NCBI GenBank assembly: GCA_949293815.1
Contig: CASFEZ010000005.1
Location: 1-64,000 of the forward strand
Origin: an uncultured Eubacteriales bacterium
Lineage (GTDB): Bacteria > Bacillota > Clostridia > Oscillospirales > Acutalibacteraceae
Reading direction: 5' to 3'
DNA: 64,000 nucleotides
The position numbers and the translations under genes were made by a program. Below, piece after piece: positions 16,912 through 24,201 of this stretch (its first letter is position 1; the number at the start of each line of letters is the position of its first letter). The notes under the pieces were generated by a model. That model saw only the letters and a list, made by a program, of their open reading frames with translations, searched no databases and was not told the DNA's origin.

Positions 16912-16940
16912 TTGACAAAGCCGCTTCTTTGCGCTACAAT
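16912..16940 (+). promoter_or_regulatory. Promoter of ECF S component gene
   Basis: TTGACA at 16912-16917, 17-bp spacer, TACAAT at 16935-16940. The leader is about 90 nt and contains a hairpin around TTCCC-TTTT-GGGAA (about 17000-17015), just before the ribosome site. I could not fit it to a known riboswitch. Confidence 0.8.
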
Positions 16941-17037
16941 ATATACACCCTTCGGTATAAACGGCAAAGACCGCTTATATAAATACATTTGCGCTGCATT
17001 CCCTTTTGGGAAGCAACAGCAAGGAGGAAAATTTCAT

Positions 17038-17673
17038 ATGCAAAAGCAAACAAAAACGGCAGGCAGAGGGCGCACCCTCAGACTGACCGTCACTGCCATG
17101 CTGACCGCCATTTTGGTGGTTATGGCGTTCACCCCCTTAGGTTACTTGCGCATCGGTGCGCTGTCGCTAACGCTTTTGATGGTGCCTATCATCGTTGGCG
17201 CCGTTACCCAGGGACCGGCTGTTTCCGCCTTTTTAGGCGCAGTATTCGGCATTACCAGTTTTATACAGTGCTTCACCGGGGATGTTTTGGGCAGCATTCT
17301 GCTCAGCGAAAGCGCAGTCAGGACTTTTATTGTCTGTTTTGTGCCCCGTCTTTTGGCGGGATGGCTCTGCGGCGTTATCTTCTCCGCCTGCGCCAAACGC
17401 GATCCCAAAAAGAGATGGAGCGTTTTGGTGGCAAGCATTTCCGGCTCGCTTCTAAACACCGTTCTATTCCTCGGCTTTTTGGCATTATTCTTTATGAACC
17501 TGACCTTCACGCCGGAGCAATCCGCCTCACTGGGCGGCGCGGATACCGTGCTGAATACCGTCATTGCCATTGCCGCCAGCACCAATGCGCCGATTGAGCT
17601 GCTGGTATGCGCGGTTCTCGGCTCCGCCGTCGGAAAAGGCGTGGTCGTTGCGCTGCAAAAAATCAGGAACTGA
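17038..17673 (+). CDS. Energy-coupling-factor transporter S component
   Basis: 211 residues; ATG 17038 follows AAGGAGG. Six hydrophobic segments and the arginine/lysine-rich N-terminus are those of ECF S components. The segment LTAILVVMAFTPLGYLRIGALSLTLLMVPIIVGA, then GPAVSAFLGAVFGITSFIQ, resembles the PanT-like (pantothenate) or related group. The S component binds the vitamin or metabolite and docks on a shared EcfA1A2T module, which is not in this window. The final helix carries the usual GSAVGKGVV pattern. The substrate is not certain. Confidence 0.8.
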   Translation: MQKQTKTAGRGRTLRLTVTAMLTAILVVMAFTPLGYLRIGALSLTLLMVPIIVGAVTQGPAVSAFLGAVFGITSFIQCFTGDVLGSILLSESAVRTFIVCFVPRLLAGWLCGVIFSACAKRDPKKRWSVLVASISGSLLNTVLFLGFLALFFMNLTFTPEQSASLGGADTVLNTVIAIAASTNAPIELLVCAVLGSAVGKGVVVALQKIRN

Positions 17674-17689
17674 TTCCGTCTTCTTTTCA

Positions 17690-17718
17690 GGTCTGCCCCG
17701 CCCCGGCAGACCTTTTTT
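17690..17718 (+). terminator. Terminator of ECF S component gene
   Basis: GGTCTGCC (17690-17697) pairs with GGCAGACC (17705-17712), followed by six T's. Confidence 0.9.
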
Positions 17719-17775
17719 ATTGTAATGCGGCGCATTTCCGCGCTGTTTGCATCGCCATATAAACACCGCGCAAAA

Positions 17776-17815
17776 AACAACTGCCGGAATCGATTACTCG
17801 GTTCCGGCAGCTGTT
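17776..17815 (-). terminator. Terminator of GPH transporter gene
   Basis: On the minus strand CTGCCGGAA pairs with TTCCGGCAG across a 12-nt loop and is followed by TTGTTTTTTG. Confidence 0.85.
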
Positions 17816-17848
17816 TATTTATCCATTCCGTTTTTCTGTTTCATACAC

Positions 17849-19726
17849 TTAGCCTTCGCTCTCTGACGATACCGATACGGCAATGTTTTCGCCCTCTGCG
17901 GCAGCACGGCGCTCCTTCAGCGCTTCTTCCACGCGATGGCTGTCCTCCGGGGAATATTTCACCGTAGAACGCAGCAGCAGATAAACCATCTGGTCAAATA
18001 CCGATGCAAGCGTATACATCGGCCACATATACTTTCGGAACCGTTCCGGAACCTCGCCGCCCTCGTCAATGTAGCCGCCCTCATAGCCGGTCCACGCCAG
18101 GAAGGCGTTGCCGGTAACTGTACCGATATTGTTGGTCACAATCTTGCTCAAAAGCCCGGAAACAGAAGCGGTAACGCCCTCTGTACGCAAACCCGTCTTC
18201 CATTCCACATAGTCCAGCATCTCATAATTCAGCATATTCTCAGCAACAGAATTCATATCGTTAATAACATATGCCGCCGCTTCCGCAATCATATTGAAAA
18301 AGAGCTTCCAGAATTTATTGCATCCCACAAGGAATCGCAGAAAATACAGAGACGCGTTAATCATATGACAGAGCTTATTGGTTTTCAGCGGACCGCCGAC
18401 CATATTGACCAGCTGCCGCGAGAAAGGCTTGGTAAAGGTAACCGGGGTACCGGCGACCTGCGCATGCACCAGCCACATCATTTCGCCGCTGATTTCCTTT
18501 CCGAACAGCGTAAAACGAGGCACCAAATACCGGTAAATCAGCAGCGGGTCCACCGATGGCGTAAATACCGTAATAAAACCGGCAATGGTATTCACAATAA
18601 AGTATTTATTATGTTTGGTAACCGCAAAACTTTCCAGCAATGTCAGCTTCGGTTCACCGGTCTCCGGATCCAGCTCAAACTCACCCCGGGCAAACTTTTC
18701 CCTGTGCTCTTTGCGTTCTGCGGCCTTAAAGGCTTTTCGCTCTTTTCTGCTCATGGCAGCAAGCATCTCTTTGCGCTCGCGCTTTGCCAGCTCTGCCTTT
18801 TTCGCCGCTTCGCGGTGCTTCATTTCCTCTTCAATGGGAATCAAATCTTCCTCGCTCAAAGCTTCTTCTGGGTTGACCTCCACCTCCGGCTGCAAGGGCA
18901 GACTATTGGTCGGCGCGCCGGCACGGAAATTCACCCGTTGTTTGATAAAGGTAACCATATACGACGCGATAATATTAAAGGGAAGCATGAAAACCGCGCC
19001 CATAACAATAATCTGATAATCGTTCAAATGGAAAACATCCCGCAATCCCATCAAAAGCATGGGAATGGTGGACAGCGGATACCCGATGCTGTTACCCACA
19101 GAGACCCATACCTGAATCCGGGCGCGCTGCTGGGAATAGGGGCTGATACCCGCCCGCATTTTCTGGTCAGACACGGAGCTCAGCGTACCGATAATATCCT
19201 GCAGGCAGTTACAGGCAACCAGAAGCGCAATATGCTGCCAGTCGCTCATACCGCCGTCCAGCATTTTGATAACATTCAGCGTACTGCCGGTAACAGCGGA
19301 AATGCGCATAAGCCGCCGCCACTGCTGCGGTCCCCACCGTTTTCGATCCATATAGGAGCCAAGCACCGGGTCGTTGGCAGCATCCCACAAAGATGAGATA
19401 ATACTGCCGACCGAAATCTTATTTGGAGCAATTTTATAATACTCTTTGAAAAGAAAATCCTGTCTTCCGGCAAAGCCGCTGGTAATATTCGACAGCGCCG
19501 CCGACAAGGCATATAAAAACAGTTCCCAGGGGGTGATATGCCCTTCGGGTAAATCAACGCCCTTGAACCATGAAACAGGGTCAAGAATAATTTTACGAAA
19601 CTCCTGCCGCTGCTCAATTTTGATCTTCTGCCGCCACTTGCCGCCCGGAGAAATAACCCAATCAGCAAGCCGGTCACGCAGCCGCCGTTTTGTCCCATCG
19701 CGTGTTTGTTTTTCTTTTCTCTTCAA
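17849..19726 (-). CDS. GPH-family (glycoside-pentoside-hexuronide:cation symporter) transporter with charged insert
   Basis: 625 residues from TTG 19726, set by GGGAGG 8 bp upstream; the promoter overlaps the longer frame and excludes earlier starts. It has MFS-type topology with about twelve membrane segments. The N-terminal half has a sodium-symporter-like stretch (ISSLWDAANDPVLGSYMDRKRWG), typical of GPH proteins. Between the two halves is an insert of about 90 residues rich in Lys, Glu, Arg and Ala (KRERKEMLAAMSRKERKAFK), predicted to be a cytoplasmic coiled helix, which makes the protein about 150 residues longer than usual. It probably imports a sugar or glycoside with a cation. A related transporter is at 46184. 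Confidence 0.8.
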   Translation of the reverse strand: MKRKEKQTRDGTKRRLRDRLADWVISPGGKWRQKIKIEQRQEFRKIILDPVSWFKGVDLPEGHITPWELFLYALSAALSNITSGFAGRQDFLFKEYYKIAPNKISVGSIISSLWDAANDPVLGSYMDRKRWGPQQWRRLMRISAVTGSTLNVIKMLDGGMSDWQHIALLVACNCLQDIIGTLSSVSDQKMRAGISPYSQQRARIQVWVSVGNSIGYPLSTIPMLLMGLRDVFHLNDYQIIVMGAVFMLPFNIIASYMVTFIKQRVNFRAGAPTNSLPLQPEVEVNPEEALSEEDLIPIEEEMKHREAAKKAELAKRERKEMLAAMSRKERKAFKAAERKEHREKFARGEFELDPETGEPKLTLLESFAVTKHNKYFIVNTIAGFITVFTPSVDPLLIYRYLVPRFTLFGKEISGEMMWLVHAQVAGTPVTFTKPFSRQLVNMVGGPLKTNKLCHMINASLYFLRFLVGCNKFWKLFFNMIAEAAAYVINDMNSVAENMLNYEMLDYVEWKTGLRTEGVTASVSGLLSKIVTNNIGTVTGNAFLAWTGYEGGYIDEGGEVPERFRKYMWPMYTLASVFDQMVYLLLRSTVKYSPEDSHRVEEALKERRAAAEGENIAVSVSSESEG

Positions 19727-19772
19727 TCCACTGCCTCCCGGTCGATAGTCTGCACTTGTTGCGTGCCTGTAT

Positions 19773-19801
19773 ATTGTACCATACGCTTTGTATAAAATCA
19801 A
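19773..19801 (-). promoter_or_regulatory. Promoter of GPH transporter gene
   Basis: Minus-strand TTGATT (19796-19801), 17-bp spacer, TACAAT (19773-19778). The transcript would start near 19766. Confidence 0.75.
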
Positions 19802-19889
19802 CAATTATTCATAAAAATACAAAATAAAATAGAAAGAACTCATAAACTATGCATTTCAAAAGGCATAAATGCTTATCCGACCAAAGAAA

Positions 19890-19920
19890 AAGCGCTTTCA
19901 GCGTTTCGCCGAAAGCGCTT
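19890..19920 (-). terminator. Terminator of exported phosphoesterase gene
   Basis: On the minus strand AAGCGCTTTC pairs with GAAAGCGCTT, followed by TTTCTTT. The 10-bp stem is perfect. Confidence 0.85.
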
Positions 19921-19946
19921 AAAAGATTCAATGGAACACGGGGAGA

Positions 19947-21149
19947 TTAAAAGCTGAACAGCTGGCTGAAGAACGCCTGAATCTGGCTCCAGAGGCTGGA
20001 CACAGCAGCTTCGATTCTCGACCACAGCGAATAGAACTGATATTTGGTCATAGCAAGACTGTCGTCGCCGTACACATCAAAATAAGTAAAGGTATCGGTT
20101 TCATAGCTCCACAGATCGTCCAGGCTCAGCGTAAAGGTACGGAACCCTCTGTTGTCGTCGTTATAGGAACGGAAGGTGCAGCCGGGGCAGGAAACCAGAT
20201 CGATACCCTCATAGGGAACCACAAAGGAATTGATGTGGTCATGTCCGAAAGCAATGGCAATCACATCGCCCTGTGCCTTCATGGTGTCAAACTCATAGCG
20301 CGCTTCGGGAACATCCAGCTCTGCGGGGCAGGGACCTTCGCCCAAATAACTGCCTTCGCCGGCATTATCGGGCAGAACCCAATATTTGCCGTATTTCGCA
20401 ACAGCACCGGCCGTACCGGCGGGAACTTCTACCAATGCGTCATAAATCTGAACCGGCGCAATGTGCTGGAACACAATAGAGGGAACCGGTTCGCCGCCGT
20501 TGGCTTCTTTCAGTTCGTTTGAAGTAGCCACATACCAATCCAGCGCTTCCTGATACACAAAGCCATAGCCGTTTTCATTTCCGTTTTCGTCCACATAATA
20601 GTTGCCGGAATCCATCATCCAGATGTTAAAGACCACCTGATCGCTGTCGGCAGACGCATAAATCGGAATATTATAGTTGCCGCAGCTTTTTTCCATCTCT
20701 TCGCCTTCCCAGCCGATGTAGCAGTCATACTCTTTATAGATAGCGACCTGCTGTTCTTTGGTCAGCGCAGTGCCCTCGTCGTCGTGGTTGCCGAACACAC
20801 CGGCAACGGGGATACCGTAATCGTCAAAGATATCCATCACTTTGCGAATGGCTTTTTCCGCGCTGGAAGCAGACAGCGCCAGATAGCCGGCAATGTTGTC
20901 ACCGGTCATCACAATCAAATCCGGCTGCGTGCGGTCAATTGCGGCGCGAATGAAATCCTCGGTGATGCTCATCAGGCTGGCACCATCCTGAATATCAGCC
21001 ACATTCAGAATGGTCAGCTTGCCATCCTCACCAAAGGACACATGAGCGGCCTCCGGGCGTGTAAGCTCCGCATCCGCTGCCCAAACGGCAGGCAGCAGCG
21101 CTGCAAACAACATGCACACGCATAAGAGGACTGAAATTGCTTTTTTCAT
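19947..21149 (-). CDS. Exported metallophosphoesterase
   Basis: 400 residues with a clear signal peptide (MKKAISVLLCVCMLFAALLPAVWA). Calcineurin-like motifs: NVADIQDG (D-x-Q), VMTGDNIAGY, FGNHDDEG, VFQHIAPVQ and AFGHDHINSF. This order matches the non-exported paralogue at 5656. The last 25 residues (SLWSRIEAAVSSLWSQIQAFFSQLFSF) form an amphipathic aromatic tail, perhaps for surface association. It probably removes phosphate from an extracellular nucleotide, phospholipid or teichoic acid related substrate. It has its own promoter and terminator. Confidence 0.85.
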   Translation of the reverse strand: MKKAISVLLCVCMLFAALLPAVWAADAELTRPEAAHVSFGEDGKLTILNVADIQDGASLMSITEDFIRAAIDRTQPDLIVMTGDNIAGYLALSASSAEKAIRKVMDIFDDYGIPVAGVFGNHDDEGTALTKEQQVAIYKEYDCYIGWEGEEMEKSCGNYNIPIYASADSDQVVFNIWMMDSGNYYVDENGNENGYGFVYQEALDWYVATSNELKEANGGEPVPSIVFQHIAPVQIYDALVEVPAGTAGAVAKYGKYWVLPDNAGEGSYLGEGPCPAELDVPEARYEFDTMKAQGDVIAIAFGHDHINSFVVPYEGIDLVSCPGCTFRSYNDDNRGFRTFTLSLDDLWSYETDTFTYFDVYGDDSLAMTKYQFYSLWSRIEAAVSSLWSQIQAFFSQLFSF

Positions 21150-21192
21150 GTTTTGTTTTGCACTCCTTTAAGAAACTGTTTGGATAGTAGCT

Positions 21193-21221
21193 ATTATACG
21201 CACGAAGTAACTAAAAATCAA
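21193..21221 (-). promoter_or_regulatory. Promoter of exported phosphoesterase gene
   Basis: Minus-strand TTGATT (21216-21221), 17-bp spacer, TATAAT (21193-21198). Confidence 0.8.
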
Positions 21222-21259
21222 GAGGTTTTCAGAATAATTTCATCAGATTTCCAAAAATA

Positions 21260-21275
21260 GTTTGTTATAACAAAC
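21260..21275. promoter_or_regulatory. Perfect 16-bp palindrome, possible operator
   Basis: GTTTGTTATAACAAAC reads the same on both strands. It lies 38 bp upstream of the -35 box of the exported phosphoesterase and 30 bp past the SH3 gene stop. It has no T run, so it does not look like a terminator. Confidence 0.4.
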
Positions 21276-21305
21276 CGACCCCTGCCGAGCATAAACAAGC
21301 CATCG

Positions 21306-21764
21306 TTATCCCGCAGATCCGATTGCCGATGCGGCTCCGGCAGCGGTTGTTGCCACCGCCAAATACTGCATATTAACCCAGCCGGAAGCGTCCTGATAGG
21401 TCACATATCCCCACTCACCGTTCACGGCGGTTACGGAAATAATCGTTCCTTTCGGAATGGTTGTAACAATTTCAGCATCGGCTAAAGGCTGGGCACGCAT
21501 ATTCAGCGCGTCCGCCGATGTATTCACGCGATACGAGCCGACCCCGGACGGCGCTGTTGGCGGCTCTGTTGATATTTCTTCAGGCGGCGCCTGCTCGTTT
21601 TCAATAGGAATTTGATTCTCCGCATGCTGTGCATCGTCTTTTCGGTCACTGACCACAACGCCCAAAAGCACCGCCGATACAATCACCAGCACAATCACCA
21701 GTGCAAAAAGCACCAGTAAAAAATTTTTGTTTACCAGGACCTGATCGGTTCTGCGTTTTTCCAT
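21306..21764 (-). CDS. Membrane-anchored SH3-domain protein
   Basis: 152 residues from ATG 21764 (site GAGGAGAAGG 8 bp upstream); earlier in-frame codons lack a site. A short basic cytoplasmic N-terminus is followed by one transmembrane helix (LLVLFALVIVLVIVSAVLLGVVV), then an acidic/Pro-rich stalk (residues 45-80) and a bacterial SH3 domain (about 85-140) with SADALNMRAQPLADAEIVTTIPKGTIISV and WGYVTYQDASGWVNMQYL. Such domains bind peptidoglycan or cell-wall polymers. It lies downstream of the topoisomerase genes, on the same strand, after a hairpin at about 21800-21835 that may end the parC transcript. Confidence 0.75.
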   Translation of the reverse strand: MEKRRTDQVLVNKNFLLVLFALVIVLVIVSAVLLGVVVSDRKDDAQHAENQIPIENEQAPPEEISTEPPTAPSGVGSYRVNTSADALNMRAQPLADAEIVTTIPKGTIISVTAVNGEWGYVTYQDASGWVNMQYLAVATTAAGAASAIGSAG

Positions 21765-21944
21765 AGAAAACACCTTCTCCTCTTCATAATACCTATCCAT
21801 AAAAAACACCGCCGGCAGACCGCAGTCACCGACGGCAAACGGACAGGAGCGCAAACGCAGAACAAGTTTCTCCGTCCGATGCTGTCAGCATATGCCGCGC
21901 CGGTGTTTTTTATTCTGTTTTACGGCAGGAAATTTCTTCCGCGC

Positions 21945-24185
21945 TTACAGCAGCGAAAGCTGCTCGCCTGCGTCCTCGGCTGCCAGCGTGGCGCCGGCGG
22001 CAGGAATGTTTTTACTGCGATACCGTTTCGGATTGACAAATTCCGACCCATCCGATTCTTTTACCGAATCCACCCGATGATTTTTGCGCAGGGTCATCAC
22101 CTGTACGCCCTGAGAATCCCGGGTGGACTTGGCGGAAATCATGGACGAGTGAACCAATAGAATTTTCCCGTTGGTACTTTGCATGCGGAACTGTTTCTCC
22201 TCTGTGATGCCAAAAAGCGCCACCAGCGGCGATTTATCGCTATAGGCTTTCATCAGCTTTTTACGGTTGGTTTTGGTTTCATAGGACTTTAAGTCCACCT
22301 TGGCGCATTTGCCGTTTTCAAAGAAAAACAGCACATATCCCTGATATTCCTTAACCGGCAGCATATACCGAATGGACTCGCCTTCCTCCGCGCCGAGCTT
22401 GGACGCGACAAAATCCCCCAAGCTCGAGGCTTTGGTATCTTCAAAATCGCTGGCACGAGCCTTATATACCTGACAGCGATCCGAGAAAAACAGCAGCTCT
22501 GCGCGGTTGTCCGACAAAGCCGAATAAATCAGCTCGTCCCCTTCTTTGAGCTTATGCTCGCCGCCCATACGCAGCGACAACGGCGTAATTTTTTTGAAAT
22601 ACCCGTCTTTGGTAAAGAACAGGTGCACCGGATACGCGGGAATATCCTCCGTCTCCTCCGGCTCCGCGGTCTGGTCCTCATAAACAATTTGGGTTCGGCG
22701 CTCCTGACCGTATTTTTTTACCACATCGTCCAGTTCCTGCACGATGATATCCAGAATCCGCTTTTTATTCGCCAGAATCTCTTCCATATCGGCAATGCTC
22801 TTTTTTAAGTTGTCGATATCGTCGAGTCTTTTCAGAATGTGTTCCCGGTTCAAGTGGCGCAGCTTAATTTCCGCCACATACTCCGCCTGCACCTCATCAA
22901 TACCGAAACCAATCATCAGGTTCGGAACAACTTCCGCCTCTTCTTCGGTTTCGCGCACAATTTTGATGGCTTTGTCAATATCCAAAAGAATTTTGGAAAG
23001 CCCCAGCAGCAGATGCAGTCGCTCTTTCGCCTTGCTGCAATCAAAATAAACCCGACGCTTCAGGCACTCGGTACGAAAAGCAATCCATTCTTCCAAAATA
23101 CCGCGCACGCCCAGCACCATCGGCGTACCGCCAACCAGCACATTAAAATTACACGGAAAGCTGTCTTCCAGCGGCGTCAGGCGGAACAGGCGGCGCATCA
23201 GCTTATCCGGGTCGGTGCCGCGCTTTAAATCAACGGTAATTTTCAGACCGGTTTTATCCGTTTCATCGCGGATATCCGAAATCTCTTTGATTTTACCCGC
23301 CTTAATCAGCTCGATAATTTTATCAATAATCGCCTCGCTGGTGGTGGTAGGCGGAATCTGCTTAATATCAATACAATTCCCGGATTTATCATATTCATAA
23401 ACTGCCCGAACCTTGACCGACCCGCGCCCGGTTTCGTAAATATCTTCCAGCGCGCCGCGGTCATATAAAAGCTGCCCGCCGCCCACAAAGTCAGGACCAT
23501 TCAGGGAGTCGAACAAATCTGCTTCGGGGTTTTTAATCATCGCCTTGGTGGCATTGCAAATCTCCCGCAGGTTAAACGAACAGATATTGCTGGCCATACC
23601 CACCGCAATACCGGAGGTGTTGTTCACCAAAAGATTGGGAAAAGTGACCGGCAGCAGCGTCGGCTCGGTCATGGAGTTGTCGTAGTTTGGCACAAAATCC
23701 ACAGTATCTTTATCAATATCCCGGAACAGCTCCTCACAAATCGGCTCGAGCTTTGCTTCGGTATACCGGGACGCGGCATATGCCATATTTTTGGAATAGG
23801 CCTTGCCGAAATTGCCCTTGGAATCCACATATGGGTGCAAAAGCGCCTCGTTGCCCCGCGCCAGACGCACCATGGTTTCGTAAATCGGTCCGTCGCCGTG
23901 GGGGTTCAGCTGCATGGTGCGCCCAACGATATTCGCGGATTTGATGCGCGCCGAACGCAGCAGCCCCATTTTATACATGGTATATAACAATTTCCGGTGC
24001 GATGGCTTAAACCCGTCAATTTCGGGAATCGCCCGGGACAAAATAACGCTCATGGCATAGGGCATATAATTGATTTCGAGCGTATCGGTAATAAACTGGT
24101 TCTGCACCTCGCCCGCGCCCGCAATATGGGCGTTTTCGCCGCCATTCTCTTTCGGCGGCTGTTTTCTGGATGTTTTCTTCGCCAT
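21945..24185 (-). CDS. parC: Type II topoisomerase subunit A, ParC-like
   Basis: 746 residues from ATG 24185 (GAGAGG site), 16 bp after the parE stop. The N-terminal breakage-reunion domain has ILSRAIPEIDGFKPSHRKLLYTMYKMGL, GDGPIYETMVRLA and the active-site tyrosine in AASRYTEAKLEPI. A coiled-coil arm and a beta-pinwheel C-terminal region follow, ending in Leu-rich sequence. The wording departs from both GyrA and Bacillus ParC: it lacks the GyrA-box (QRRGGKG) in the C-terminal domain. This fits topoisomerase IV (decatenation) or a second clostridial type II enzyme. Partner of the gene just upstream. Confidence 0.85.
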   Translation of the reverse strand: MAKKTSRKQPPKENGGENAHIAGAGEVQNQFITDTLEINYMPYAMSVILSRAIPEIDGFKPSHRKLLYTMYKMGLLRSARIKSANIVGRTMQLNPHGDGPIYETMVRLARGNEALLHPYVDSKGNFGKAYSKNMAYAASRYTEAKLEPICEELFRDIDKDTVDFVPNYDNSMTEPTLLPVTFPNLLVNNTSGIAVGMASNICSFNLREICNATKAMIKNPEADLFDSLNGPDFVGGGQLLYDRGALEDIYETGRGSVKVRAVYEYDKSGNCIDIKQIPPTTTSEAIIDKIIELIKAGKIKEISDIRDETDKTGLKITVDLKRGTDPDKLMRRLFRLTPLEDSFPCNFNVLVGGTPMVLGVRGILEEWIAFRTECLKRRVYFDCSKAKERLHLLLGLSKILLDIDKAIKIVRETEEEAEVVPNLMIGFGIDEVQAEYVAEIKLRHLNREHILKRLDDIDNLKKSIADMEEILANKKRILDIIVQELDDVVKKYGQERRTQIVYEDQTAEPEETEDIPAYPVHLFFTKDGYFKKITPLSLRMGGEHKLKEGDELIYSALSDNRAELLFFSDRCQVYKARASDFEDTKASSLGDFVASKLGAEEGESIRYMLPVKEYQGYVLFFFENGKCAKVDLKSYETKTNRKKLMKAYSDKSPLVALFGITEEKQFRMQSTNGKILLVHSSMISAKSTRDSQGVQVMTLRKNHRVDSVKESDGSEFVNPKRYRSKNIPAAGATLAAEDAGEQLSLL

Positions 24186-24201
24186 ATGATAAAGCCTCTC
24201 G

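Noticed and set aside
16941..17037. Riboswitch (preQ1, folate or other) in the leader of the ECF S component
   Set aside because: A hairpin is present, but I could not match the conserved cores of preQ1-I, THF, TPP or FMN riboswitches.
17936..19396. 486-codon plus-strand frame opposite the GPH transporter
   Set aside because: Shadow of the transporter gene, His/Arg-rich, no start signal.
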